The notes below the pieces were generated by a model. The model saw only the letters and a program-made list of their open reading frames with translations, did no database searches and was not told the origin of the DNA. Source: an uncultured Pseudomonadales bacterium (GTDB lineage: Bacteria > Pseudomonadota > Gammaproteobacteria > Pseudomonadales > Azotimanducaceae). From it: a stretch of 64,000 bases of DNA. The stretch lies in NCBI GenBank assembly GCA_958296025.1, contig OY282430.1:3400477-3464476 (forward strand), written 5' to 3'. Positions 19,960 through 28,163 of the stretch are shown in pieces (position 1 is the first letter of the stretch; every line of letters begins with the position of its first letter). Both the position numbers and the translations under genes were made by a program.

Positions 19960-20004
19960 GGTGGAAGTTGGCCTTTGTTGGTGCGGACGCATTATGGTGC
20001 CTAA

Positions 20005-20487
20005 ATGAAGCCGGTATTTCGAGAGCCACCGCCCACGGCCACCGCAGCAGCAGCAGCGCAAATGGCCCATTTGCGGCGTGCGCTTGCGCAAACCGAAGAC
20101 GGACAAGGCCGCCGGCTTGCCGAAGTTGCCGCCTTTGAGGGCAAGGCTTCCGCCTTGGCAATCCGGCTGCTCGGCTTGCGGGCACTGGCGGCTAGATGCG
20201 CAGCGGAGCGTTTGGCCGGCCGGGACCCCGGCCCCTTGCCAGTCATGCTGGAAGTGCGCAGCGCCGAACTGCAGCAAGCCATTGTCGAATTGCTCGTCGA
20301 GGCGGCCGGCTACTATGGCTTGGCGGCGCCGGACGCCGTCCTGCTGCACAACGAAGGCCGGATCGGCCCGGAGTGGGCCGCCCCGGCCGTACGCGAATTG
20401 CTCGATGGATTGCAGGGGCTTGGCCCCACCGGTGCCTCCGACGCCCAAGGAAGGTTGATCGCTGCGCTGTTCGAAAAGGCGTCTTGA
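20005..20487 (+). pseudogene. Decayed C-terminal fragment of an acyl-CoA dehydrogenase
   Basis: The 160-codon frame matches only the C-terminal helical part of an acyl-CoA dehydrogenase. RLAEVAAFEGKASALAIRLL followed by MLEVRSAELQQAIVELLVEA corresponds to the family's helical stretch with the usual lysine-containing SxLKxxxxELxQ pattern. GRIGPEWAAPAVREL follows the IGPxxAAP pattern. The next conserved block, normally GGSNEIQRNII, is degraded to PTGASDAQGRLI. There is no N-terminal or beta domain; the frame begins in an alanine-rich stretch next to the divergent crotonase gene. The intact dehydrogenase lies 166 bp downstream. A short functional protein cannot be excluded. Confidence 0.65.
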
Positions 20488-20564
20488 CCTTGGACCGGGC
20501 TGACGCTGAATCAAGAACTCGGCTAGGCCGCGCCTGTCGGCAGTGTCCCAATTCAGCCCCTTCC

Positions 20565-20575
20565 GGGGGGGGGGG
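20565..20575 (+). repeat. 11-bp poly-G tract upstream of acyl-CoA dehydrogenase
   Basis: Eleven consecutive G preceded by CCCC TTCC lie 78 bp upstream of the dehydrogenase start. Homopolymeric tracts of this length are prone to slippage and, in promoters, can alter expression. The tract is also error-prone in sequencing. Confidence 0.6.
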
Positions 20576-20653
20576 TTAAACTAGGGTGAGGAGGCCGCAC
20601 AACGCCAATAAGCCGCGGCCACGGCGGCTGGGGAAGGAACTCAGGGAGCGCTG

Positions 20654-21784
20654 ATGGACTTTTCGCTATCGGATGAGCAGGCGCTGCTGCAGGAGAGCAT
20701 CGCCCGCTACATGCATGATGACTACCCGTTCACAGAGCGGCAGAAGGTAGTGAAATCCGCCGAACCCTTCAGCGCCGAGCATTGGCGCAACTTCGCCGAG
20801 CTGGGCTGGCTGGGCGTACCCTTCGCCGAGGCGGACGGCGGCTTCGGCGGCGGCCCGGTGGAGAGCATGGTTATGTGGGAGCAGTTCGGCAAGGGCCTGA
20901 TCATCGAACCGCTGTTGGCCACGGTGGTGCTGGCCGGGGGGGTGCTGAGGCTGGGCGGCAATAAGGCGCAGAAGGACGCGCTGCTGCCGGCCATCATCGG
21001 TGGGGATGCGCAGGCCGCCTTGGCCTTCGCGGAACCCCAAGGCCGCTACAACCTAGCGGATCTGACCACCACGGCAGTGCCCGGCAACGGCGGTTATCGG
21101 CTGAACGGGCACAAGGCGGTGGTGCTGAACGGTCCAGCGGCGGATTGGCTGGTGGTGTCCGCCCGCAGCAGCGGCGCACAGCGGGACGAGGCTGGGATAT
21201 CCCTGTTTCTGGTTCCGGCCGGGGCCTCCGGGGTGAGCCGCCGGGATTATCCGACGGTCGATGGCTTCACCGCTTCCGAAGTGTACTTCGCGGACGTCGA
21301 GCTGAGGGCCGAAACCCTGATCGGCGAGGAAGGCGCCGGCCGGCCCCTGCTCGAACAGGTGATCGACGAAGGCATCTTGGCGGTGGGCGCCGAAGCGGTG
21401 GGCTGCATGGAGGTGCTGTACAAGGACACCGTGGAATACTGCAAGACGCGCAAGCAGTTCGGCCAGCCCATCGGCAAGTTCCAAGTGCTGCAGCACCGCA
21501 TGGTCGATATGTTCATGGAATACGAACAGGCCAAGTCCCTGATGTACATGGCGGCCATGCGCATGGACGAGGGCTACGGGCCGCAGGCGCAGAAGGCGGC
21601 CTCCGCCTTCAAGGTGCAGGTGGGCAAGTCCGGCCGCTTCGTCGGCCAAAGCGCGGTGCAGTTGCACGGCGGCATGGGCATGACCGACGAGCTCAACATC
21701 GGCCACTACTTCAAGCGGCTCACCATGATAGACACCCTGTTCGGCAATGTTGACCACCACTTGAAGCGCTTCGGATCCCTCTAA
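20654..21784 (+). CDS. Acyl-CoA dehydrogenase, subunit lacking an obvious catalytic glutamate
   Basis: A 376-aa flavoprotein of the acyl-CoA dehydrogenase family, with N-terminal helical domain (MDFSLSDEQALLQESIARYM), middle beta domain (AFAEPQGRYN) and C-terminal helices (CKTRKQFGQPIGKFQVLQHR; QLHGGMGMTDELNIGHYFKR). The position that usually supplies the catalytic glutamate (YEGT-like) reads TMIDTLFGN, with no glutamate. Such subunits are often found as partners in heteromeric dehydrogenases, and the adjacent decayed fragment may be what is left of the partner. The flavin and substrate chain length cannot be judged. The ribosome site is weak (AAGGAACTCAGGGAG upstream). Confidence 0.9.
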   Translation: MDFSLSDEQALLQESIARYMHDDYPFTERQKVVKSAEPFSAEHWRNFAELGWLGVPFAEADGGFGGGPVESMVMWEQFGKGLIIEPLLATVVLAGGVLRLGGNKAQKDALLPAIIGGDAQAALAFAEPQGRYNLADLTTTAVPGNGGYRLNGHKAVVLNGPAADWLVVSARSSGAQRDEAGISLFLVPAGASGVSRRDYPTVDGFTASEVYFADVELRAETLIGEEGAGRPLLEQVIDEGILAVGAEAVGCMEVLYKDTVEYCKTRKQFGQPIGKFQVLQHRMVDMFMEYEQAKSLMYMAAMRMDEGYGPQAQKAASAFKVQVGKSGRFVGQSAVQLHGGMGMTDELNIGHYFKRLTMIDTLFGNVDHHLKRFGSL

Positions 21785-21954
21785 TTACGACAGTTGGGGG
21801 AGTCGCGGATTGTGTTCGCAGTGAAAGTGCCTTTGGCTGGGGGCGTGCGAAGGACCTCGCCTCACCTGATGGCGCCTTCGTCTTGGGTGCGCCAAGGGGG
21901 CGCTCGGCGCCCGAGGGCGCCCGGCGGCGAAGGATGGGTGGGAAGCTCTTGCCC

Positions 21955-22845
21955 ATGAGATGGGAACAGAGCGCATCGGTGCCCAGCATTCCGCCGTGGT
22001 TCTTCGAGGCGGTGGAGACGCCCAGCGAATCGGCTGTGGTGGAAGTGGAGGAATGCGATGTGGCTTGGCGGGCTTGGGGCGCGCCCGGCGCACCCGGCCT
22101 GCTGCTCATTCACGGCATGAACGCCCATTCCCACTGGTGGGACTTCATTGCTCCGGCCTTGGCTGCCAACCGCCGGGTGGCGGCCATGGACCTCACCGGC
22201 ATGGGCGATTCGGACTACCGCTACGAATACGACGCCGCCACCTACGCCAAGGAGATCCTTGCAGTTTGCGACGCCGCCGGCTTCGCTTCGGAGGTCATCC
22301 TGGTGGGCCACAGCTTCGGCGGCAACATGGCGGCCAAAGCGGCCAACCTGTTCCCGGAGCGCTTCGGCGCCCTCATCCTGGCGGATTCCGGCCTGCGCCA
22401 CCCAGACGAACCGCCGCCGGAGATGCCGCCGATGGGCGGAAGGGCTAAGGTGTATCCAGACAGACAAACAGCCTTGGGCCGCTTCCGCCTGCAGCCCCCG
22501 CAGCCCTGCGCCAACGCCTACATTCTGGAGTACATCGCCCGCCACTCCCTCATGCCGGCGGACGGCGGCTGGACCTGGAAGTTCGATGAGGACTTGCCCA
22601 ACACGCTGCGGGGCACGGAGCGCCAACCCGAAGACTACGCCAACCTAAGGCTGCCCGTGGGCCTGATCTACGGTGCCGACAGCGCCCTGTTCTCCGAACG
22701 CACCCGCGCCTACATGCAGGAATTGATTCCGGGGAAGACCCCAGCCGTGGCCATCCCCGACGCCCAGCACCACCTATTCCTGGACCAGCCTTTGGCGTTC
22801 ATCACCGCCGTGCAGGAGATGTGCCGGACCTTGGGTTGCTGGTGA
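21955..22845 (+). CDS. Alpha/beta hydrolase
   Basis: A 296-aa alpha/beta-hydrolase fold enzyme. The oxyanion loop is LLIHGMNAHSHWW, the nucleophile elbow GHSFGGNM, the acid is probably in GLIYGADSALF, and the histidine is in DAQHHLFLDQP. The cap region is short. The open frame runs back to 21883, but that stretch is a low-complexity palindromic GC sequence, so the ATG at 21955 is preferred. It lies downstream of the acyl-CoA dehydrogenase on the same strand, 170 bp apart, so it could act on CoA-ester products, but its substrate is unknown. Confidence 0.85.
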   Translation: MRWEQSASVPSIPPWFFEAVETPSESAVVEVEECDVAWRAWGAPGAPGLLLIHGMNAHSHWWDFIAPALAANRRVAAMDLTGMGDSDYRYEYDAATYAKEILAVCDAAGFASEVILVGHSFGGNMAAKAANLFPERFGALILADSGLRHPDEPPPEMPPMGGRAKVYPDRQTALGRFRLQPPQPCANAYILEYIARHSLMPADGGWTWKFDEDLPNTLRGTERQPEDYANLRLPVGLIYGADSALFSERTRAYMQELIPGKTPAVAIPDAQHHLFLDQPLAFITAVQEMCRTLGCW

Positions 22846-22960
22846 ACCGCATGATCAGTTCGGCTGACCCCATGTCGCCGCTTAGAAAAGCCACACCGTT
22901 GGCGATGCTCATTTTTTTCTCTGGGTTAGGTTAGCCTTGGTGTCCTGTCCTAGCAGGCGC

Positions 22961-23692
22961 TTAACCTGCGAACCACCTTGGCACCACGGACTGGGCGTGC
23001 TGCAAGTCGTTGTGGTCGTCCACTTCGCACCAGTCGTGGTCGCCGGTGGTGGCTACGCCTACATGGCCCTCGGCTGCTAGGGCGTCTATGGCGGAGAGAT
23101 ACCAGCGCTTTAGGGTGGACTCCTCGGCCATCATGGCCTCCAGGCGGTTGCGGAACAGGGCGGGGCCGGTGCCTTGGAAGCGGATCATGCCGATGGATTC
23201 GCCGTTGACCTGTGACGGTGGCAGTTTCTTGTCCACCCGCTTGAGTTGGCCATCGGCGACGCTGACCTTCATGTCGTCGTCGTCGTAGCCGTTCTTGTGA
23301 TTGGTGACTAGGGTGATGGGATGGGTGTCGTCGCTGGCCAGCAGGCGGGCGAAGACTTCGGGCTCAAATAGGGTGTCGCCGTTGATCAGGACGAAGGGGC
23401 CGCTCATTTCGTGGCGGACGATCCAGCAGGTACCCAGATTGTCGCAGTGGGCGTAGAAGGGGTTGTGCGAGGTGCGCACTTGGAGCCCCTCCACGCCGCC
23501 GATGAGGTCGTTAATCAGCGGCGCTTGGAAGCCGGTGGCCACCACCACCTCCGTGGCGCCGCCCGTCGCCAGCGCTTGCAACTGCCAGCCGAGTACGCTG
23601 CGCTCCCCCAACATGAGGGCGCATTTTGGCTGCTCCGCAGTCAACGGCAGCAGCCGCTTGCCTTGGCCGGCGCTGAGAACGATCACTTTCAT
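22961..23692 (-). CDS. Sugar-/choline-phosphate type nucleotidyltransferase
   Basis: A 243-aa NTP transferase with the N-terminal nucleotide-binding signature LSAGQGKRLLPLT, followed by PKCALMLGERSVLG, and a metal-binding FVLINGDTLF. NxxYDDDDMKV and GESIGMIRF match the LicC/phosphocholine cytidylyltransferase-like branch more than hexose-1-phosphate enzymes. The product should be a CDP- or NDP-activated head group. It is the last gene of the minus-strand lipid-type cluster, 271 bp from the GMC oxidoreductase; that gap shows nothing recognisable. Substrate is unproven. Confidence 0.82.
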   Translation of the reverse strand: MKVIVLSAGQGKRLLPLTAEQPKCALMLGERSVLGWQLQALATGGATEVVVATGFQAPLINDLIGGVEGLQVRTSHNPFYAHCDNLGTCWIVRHEMSGPFVLINGDTLFEPEVFARLLASDDTHPITLVTNHKNGYDDDDMKVSVADGQLKRVDKKLPPSQVNGESIGMIRFQGTGPALFRNRLEAMMAEESTLKRWYLSAIDALAAEGHVGVATTGDHDWCEVDDHNDLQHAQSVVPRWFAG

Positions 23693-23963
23693 TGCAAAAC
23701 TGGGTATGGAGCGCGTTGGCGGGAACGCAGCGAGAAGATTTGGGGAAAGATAGCCGAGCAGGGGTGGGGTTGTCCATTGCTTGGGACGTTAGCCGGCATA
23801 TCGCACCAAGCCGCTTGTCCCAAGCTGAATTGTTCCTTTCCTGCCACGAGTTGCCTAGCCACTGTTCGGGAATGTCTCGGGCGCAAATGCGCTGGCCGCG
23901 TCCTTGTTTGTCTTTTGGTTGGTGCCGTTCTGCGAATCGCCCCCGGCATGGTCATCGCGGCCC

Positions 23964-25562
23964 TTAGTGCAAGATGCGGGCTAAATGGTCGGCCAATCTG
24001 TGCGCCAGCGCCAAGATGGTCAACGTGGGGTTGGCCCAGCCGCTGGTGGGGAAGACGGAACTGCCGAGGACGTAGAGGTTGCGGTAGCCATGCACCGCTA
24101 GGTTGCGGTCCACCACGCCATCCTGCGGGCGCTGGCTCATGCGGGTGGTGCCCATGTGGTGGTAGCCGCCGATGGGGTGGTTGCCCACCGTGGGATCGAT
24201 CGGCCAGTTGGGTGTGCTGTCGTAGAGCCAGGGCTCAGGCTTGAAGATGCCCAGATTCAAGCGGCTGAGTTCGTCGTGCAGCGCCTCGGCCAGTTCGCGC
24301 AGCGTGTGCTTGTCCTGCTCGCCCAACCGCCAGTCCAAATTCGCCTTGGGGCAGCCCAGCCGGTCGCATTGATCAGACAGCAGGATGCGGCTTTGCGGAT
24401 TGGGCGCCTGCTCCGCCCGGATCATGACGTTGAGCTGCACGCTGGGCAGGTGCGCCCAGAGTTTTGTCGTGAAGGGCCTGGTGTGCCGGTTGTGCATCTG
24501 CCGCAAGCCTCGGTAGGCATGCCAGAGCAGCCGGTTGCGGCGGGCCGGCGCCAACTGCGTCTTGAGCGCGTTGTAGGCGCGGCGTCCGGCCGGCACGCCG
24601 GCCGCCGGGTTGCGGCGCAGGGCAAGGGTGAGCGCCGTATTGAGCATGCGCCGTTCCCGCTGCTGGGTGGGCGCCGCCAACAGCACCGGCGCCGTTGGCG
24701 GTCCGCGGCGGGGAAAGCGCATGCGGAAGGCGTTCCAAAGGCGGTAGGGCTGGGTGGTGTCGATGCGGCCCAAGCGACCGTGGGGGTGCTCCATGAAGAA
24801 GCGCCCAACCTGTTCGTGGCGGTTGCCGACGCCTTGCGGCGCCACATTGCGGGACGCCAACAGCAGCCGGGCGTTTTCGATGCCGCCGCAGGCCAGCACA
24901 TAAGCCTTGGCCGCGACCTTGCCTTGGCGGCCATTGGAGTTGCGGATTTCGACCTGGTCCAGCCGTTGTCGGTCGGCATTGGCCTGCAATAGGGTGGCGG
25001 TGGCGTGGATGACCACAGAGACGTCCTGCCCGTGCAGAACGTCCCCAGCCCGCCGTCCGCTGAAGCGCTCCTTCAGCGTGTCGAAGCGCCATTGCCCGAT
25101 GGCGAAGCGGTTGGGATCCAGACGGAGGCTCTGCGGGCCATCCGGCGGTGGCGCTGGATCTTCCGCATCGGGGCCGAGCTGCAGGTCCCGCTCGGCGCGT
25201 TCGTAGCCATCCTTCAGTTCTTCCGGCCTGATCGGCCAGCCGCTGTGGGATACCCAATCGCGGGACTCGAAATCGATGGCGTCGAGGCGTGCGCAGCGCC
25301 CGCCCCAGATGTTGGTGGTGCCGCCAAAAAATCTTAGGCGGCTGTCCTCCAGATCGTAGTAAGTCATGCCGATGTTGTCGCCGACGCCGAGGGCGCTTGT
25401 GGCTGGATCATGGTCCAGGCCACCGCTTTCCAGCAGCAGGATGCGCCGCCGGCGTTTCGCCAGCTGTCGCGCCAAGGTTATTCCCGCCGGCCCGCCACCG
25501 ATGATGCAGATGTCCGCCTCAAAGCGCTCTGGCGCTGTGGGGTCGGCGAAGTCGATCAGCAC
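23964..25562 (-). CDS. GMC-family FAD oxidoreductase
   Basis: A 532-aa glucose-methanol-choline type flavoprotein. The dinucleotide-binding motif is CIIGGGPAGITLARQLAKR, FFGGTTNIWGG follows the usual GxxxNxxxG-like loop, and the C-terminal FAD/active-site region is LYVLGSSVFPTSGWANPTLT. HHMGTTRMS carries the conserved histidine region. Such enzymes oxidise alcohols, often lipids or sugars. It overlaps the upstream hydroxylase gene by 7 bp, so the two are co-expressed. No signal peptide is evident. Confidence 0.9.
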   Translation of the reverse strand: MLIDFADPTAPERFEADICIIGGGPAGITLARQLAKRRRRILLLESGGLDHDPATSALGVGDNIGMTYYDLEDSRLRFFGGTTNIWGGRCARLDAIDFESRDWVSHSGWPIRPEELKDGYERAERDLQLGPDAEDPAPPPDGPQSLRLDPNRFAIGQWRFDTLKERFSGRRAGDVLHGQDVSVVIHATATLLQANADRQRLDQVEIRNSNGRQGKVAAKAYVLACGGIENARLLLASRNVAPQGVGNRHEQVGRFFMEHPHGRLGRIDTTQPYRLWNAFRMRFPRRGPPTAPVLLAAPTQQRERRMLNTALTLALRRNPAAGVPAGRRAYNALKTQLAPARRNRLLWHAYRGLRQMHNRHTRPFTTKLWAHLPSVQLNVMIRAEQAPNPQSRILLSDQCDRLGCPKANLDWRLGEQDKHTLRELAEALHDELSRLNLGIFKPEPWLYDSTPNWPIDPTVGNHPIGGYHHMGTTRMSQRPQDGVVDRNLAVHGYRNLYVLGSSVFPTSGWANPTLTILALAHRLADHLARILH

Positions 25563-26305
25563 AGTTGGTCTTGGCCGGCGGGCCGCAGCCGCCGGTTCCA
25601 GCGCTCAAGGTTCGCCAAGGGGCGCTTGACGTAGCTGCTGGTCCGCAAAAGAGCCAGGACCATGCGGCGGCAGCGTTCGCCAATGGCGTCCAGCGGGCGG
25701 TCCACGTCAATGAACAGCACCACCCGAGCTTCGGCGGTGTCGTTGCGCACCTCGTGCTCATAGGTGTCGTCGAACAGCAGGCAGCTGCCTTGCCGCCAAT
25801 GCCGGGTTTGCTCCCCCACCCGAATCCAGCATTGCTCCGGTTGGGCAGGGATGGCCAGCCCTAAGTGGCAGCGCACCACCGCCTTGGTTGGCCCCCGATG
25901 GGGTGGAATGTGGTAGCCGGGTGCGAGGATGGAGAACCAAGCGTTCTGCAGGCCGGGCACCCCGTCCAAGGCCTTAGCCGTGCTCGGGCAACGTCGACAG
26001 TTGTCCTCGATGCGCCGGCCGAACAACCGGAAAACGAAGGTGCGCCAGTTATCGTCGGTGGAGATGCGGGCTTGGTCAGGCGACATCTCGTGAAAGGTGG
26101 GGATGTCCGCCGGGCGCTGCGCCACTTGGTTCAGTTCGGCGCGGATGGGTTCAGTTTGGGCTTCCAAGGCTGGCACCCAAGGGAAGGCGGCTTGGTGGAG
26201 GAAGGGGGTGTTTGGGATGGTGGAGTGACGCGCCAAAAAGGCATCCAAGGTGCGCATCACAAGCTTGCCAATGCGTCTGTTCTTGCGCTCTAACGGGGCT
26301 TTCAT
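25556..26305 (-). CDS. Aspartyl/asparaginyl beta-hydroxylase family dioxygenase
   Basis: A predicted 249-aa 2-oxoglutarate/Fe(II) dioxygenase. HIPPHRGPTKAVVRCHLGL holds the first iron histidine and the 2-oxoglutarate arginine region; CLLFDDTYEHEVRNDT holds the distal histidine. This family includes lipid-chain hydroxylases such as LpxO (lipid A) and OlsC (ornithine lipid), fitting the neighbouring lipid kinase and acyltransferase. I chose the ATG at 26305 (MKAPLERKN); an upstream ATG at 26359 would overlap the lipid-kinase gene by 16 bp and encode a leader derived from a repeat element. It overlaps the GMC oxidoreductase. Confidence 0.83.
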   Translation of the reverse strand: MKAPLERKNRRIGKLVMRTLDAFLARHSTIPNTPFLHQAAFPWVPALEAQTEPIRAELNQVAQRPADIPTFHEMSPDQARISTDDNWRTFVFRLFGRRIEDNCRRCPSTAKALDGVPGLQNAWFSILAPGYHIPPHRGPTKAVVRCHLGLAIPAQPEQCWIRVGEQTRHWRQGSCLLFDDTYEHEVRNDTAEARVVLFIDVDRPLDAIGERCRRMVLALLRTSSYVKRPLANLERWNRRLRPAGQDQLC

Positions 26306-26324
26306 GTTAGGAGGCAAACCTTGG

Positions 26325-26339
26325 CGCTCCCCGGCTGAG
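26325..26339 (-). repeat. Single copy of the 42-bp repeat core, upstream of the hydroxylase
   Basis: On the minus strand the 15 bases TCAGCCGGGGAGCGC match the unit of the array at 16002-16163. In both places the element is followed by a second conserved CATGAAA about 20 bases later; here that ATG is the proposed hydroxylase start. The hairpin half of the unit has diverged. Confidence 0.6.
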
Positions 26340-26343
26340 GGCT

Positions 26344-27243
26344 CTACAACGGCAACCATCGGATGGGTTCGCTTAGGGAGAGGGTTAAAGGGCCGCGGTG
26401 CTGGAACAATTCGCCGTCCAAGGCGTAGAGGCCGTCAAAGTCGAGCTGCAGGCCGGTGACTTCGCCGCTCTGGAAGCCGGGCAGAGCGGCGAGTGTGGCA
26501 TCGCCGCACAACAGCCTGAGGCTGCGCCGCAGCACCCCTTGGGCTTCCGCAAACACCCAAGTGCTGTGCATGGTGCAGCCGGCCTGCGTGGCCGGCTTTG
26601 CGTCCCAATAGGGGCGGCTGCCGAACAGTAGGCGGTTCAGGGTTGTGGCCATCATGCCGAGCACCTGTCGGGATTGGCCGTTGTAGGATATCAGTTGCTG
26701 CCGAGGCGGTGTTCGGAACTCCTGCAGCACGGCCCAAGCGGTGCGCAAGTCCAACCCAAGGTGGCTGTTGGGTTGCCGACTGCCCCAACGCCGAATGCCG
26801 GAGCACACGGCGCCCAAGCCAAAGAACCAAGCGTAGCGGCTGTTTCCGCCGCCATCGCAGACTTTCACTAGGGGCCGAGCTTGGGTGGGCGCTAGCCGGG
26901 GAGCGCGAGGGGGAATTGACGCCCCATCCAGGATGGCGTGCAGGGCCGTCGCGCATTGGCGGAAACGGCGGTGCCGGTTGATGTCCGCGGCGGACATGTT
27001 AGTACGTCCGGCGGGGAGCACGGCGATGGGCGGCAGGGCCGGCGCCTCCGTTTTGGCGAGCAGGGCCGTCATCACCCGCTGCAAAGTACCGTCGCCCCCT
27101 TCGACGATGATCAGGTCATGGCGGCTAGGGTCGGGAAGCTCCTGTTCACCCAGCACGATCCTTGTGTGGTCAGTTGCGCCCTTGAAGGCGAACCTCCGCC
27201 TGCCGAGGCCGGCGCGGGGATTGGTTAGCAGCAGGGCGGGCAT
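26344..27243 (-). CDS. Diacylglycerol-kinase-like lipid kinase
   Basis: A 299-aa protein with the DAG-kinase catalytic fold: N-terminal NPRAG motif, the nucleotide-binding GGDGTLQRVMTALL, then LPAGRTNMSAADI in place of the usual PxGTxND. The C-terminal domain carries CGDATLAALPGFQSGEVTG and LYALDGELFQH, matching the lipid-kinase second domain with its conserved DGE. Members phosphorylate diacylglycerol, phosphatidylglycerol, sphingosine or ceramide, and the exact substrate is unclear. The gene contains a copy of the dispersed repeat near 26894-26912 in the antisense orientation, encoding part of a variable loop. It lies in the minus-strand cluster. Confidence 0.85.
   Translation of the reverse strand: MPALLLTNPRAGLGRRRFAFKGATDHTRIVLGEQELPDPSRHDLIIVEGGDGTLQRVMTALLAKTEAPALPPIAVLPAGRTNMSAADINRHRRFRQCATALHAILDGASIPPRAPRLAPTQARPLVKVCDGGGNSRYAWFFGLGAVCSGIRRWGSRQPNSHLGLDLRTAWAVLQEFRTPPRQQLISYNGQSRQVLGMMATTLNRLLFGSRPYWDAKPATQAGCTMHSTWVFAEAQGVLRRSLRLLCGDATLAALPGFQSGEVTGLQLDFDGLYALDGELFQHRGPLTLSLSEPIRWLPL
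26894..26912 (+). repeat. Copy of the 42-bp repeat core inside the lipid-kinase gene
   Basis: Nineteen bases (AGCCGGGGAGCGCGAGGGG) are identical to the array unit at 16002-16163, lying antisense inside a coding region between conserved kinase blocks. The downstream hairpin arm is missing. This suggests the element is dispersed and can be tolerated in a variable protein loop. Confidence 0.6.
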
Positions 27244-27389
27244 CGGCCTAACATCCGGCTCATCCCGTTTATTTTAACCGCATCTCGCAAGCTCCCAAGC
27301 AGCGGAGGCCCAGGCCCGGCCCGACCGCGGGTTCGTCAATCCATGCCGGCACATTCCGCGGTCGAAACGGACTACGGACGCTTCGTTGC

Positions 27390-28163
27390 TCAGCGGCCTT
27401 GCAGTATCTCTTCCGCCACGGCCAGATCCGCCGCGCTGTCCACGTCAACGGCGGCCAAGGGATTATCCAAGCTAGTCCAGCCGACGATGCAGCTCGCGGC
27501 CTTGGAAAGGGCCGCAAAGGCGTCGTCGATGTGCAGCGCTCCCAAGGCGTAAGCGGCAAACGTAGGCCAGCCCAAGCGGCCGGCAATGCGCCAAGGCTGC
27601 TTGCGAAGGGCTTGCATTTGCCGCCAAAAGCCGATGGCATGGGTGGCATTGGGCTTAGCCAGATAGTACAGATTGGTGCCGCAGTAGGCGCCGTCGGCGA
27701 AGCGCAGGCGGGTGCGGCGCATTCCCGGAAAGCGGGCCTGCACCAATTGGTGAGGCGTTAGACCGGCCACCAAGTCCGCATCAACGCCGGCGGCGGCGGC
27801 GCAAAAATCATCGACTAATTCCGCGGTCAACAGGGCGTGGTCGCCGGTGGTCAGCAGCATTGGCCAGCTTGCTAGGCGTTCGGCGGCAGCCAAGGCGCTC
27901 TGCGCCGGTCCTGCCGCTGGCGCCATCCACTCAAAATCCCCTGCGGCGGTCAAGTCCGCCAGCAGGCCCTCTCGGTCACCGCCGTTGGCGGCTGGGCCGG
28001 CCAGCAAGCCGCCATCAATGCAGGTTGCGCCGCGCAACGCCTGCACCACCCGAACCAGCGACGGGGTTCCGGCCACCGGCGTCAGGGCGGAGGGCGCCGG
28101 CACATTGCCCGCCCGCTGGCTGGCGGCGGACGGGCGCTCTCCGGCCAGCATGATTGCCTTCAC
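27390..28163 (-). CDS. Nucleotidyltransferase-like protein (MobA/GlmU-type fold)
   Basis: A 257-aa protein starting VKAIMLAGERPS, the beginning of the NTP-transferase nucleotide loop, although the usual GGxGxR is degenerate here (AGERPSAASQRAG). LLTTGDHALLT carries the metal-binding aspartate and DVDSAADLAVAEEIL is the typical C-terminal end. The GTG start overlaps the stop of the upstream acetyltransferase gene in the GTGA arrangement, which argues for coupling and for this start. The role is probably head-group activation together with the other cluster enzymes. Activity is uncertain because of the degenerate loop. Confidence 0.75.
   Translation of the reverse strand: MKAIMLAGERPSAASQRAGNVPAPSALTPVAGTPSLVRVVQALRGATCIDGGLLAGPAANGGDREGLLADLTAAGDFEWMAPAAGPAQSALAAAERLASWPMLLTTGDHALLTAELVDDFCAAAAGVDADLVAGLTPHQLVQARFPGMRRTRLRFADGAYCGTNLYYLAKPNATHAIGFWRQMQALRKQPWRIAGRLGWPTFAAYALGALHIDDAFAALSKAASCIVGWTSLDNPLAAVDVDSAADLAVAEEILQGR

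Noticed and set aside
19960..20514. Upstream extension of the crotonase open frame
   Set aside because: The family start (MSERQITTQIEDGILT) is at 19959; the extension is unlike crotonases and overlaps the divergent dehydrogenase fragment.
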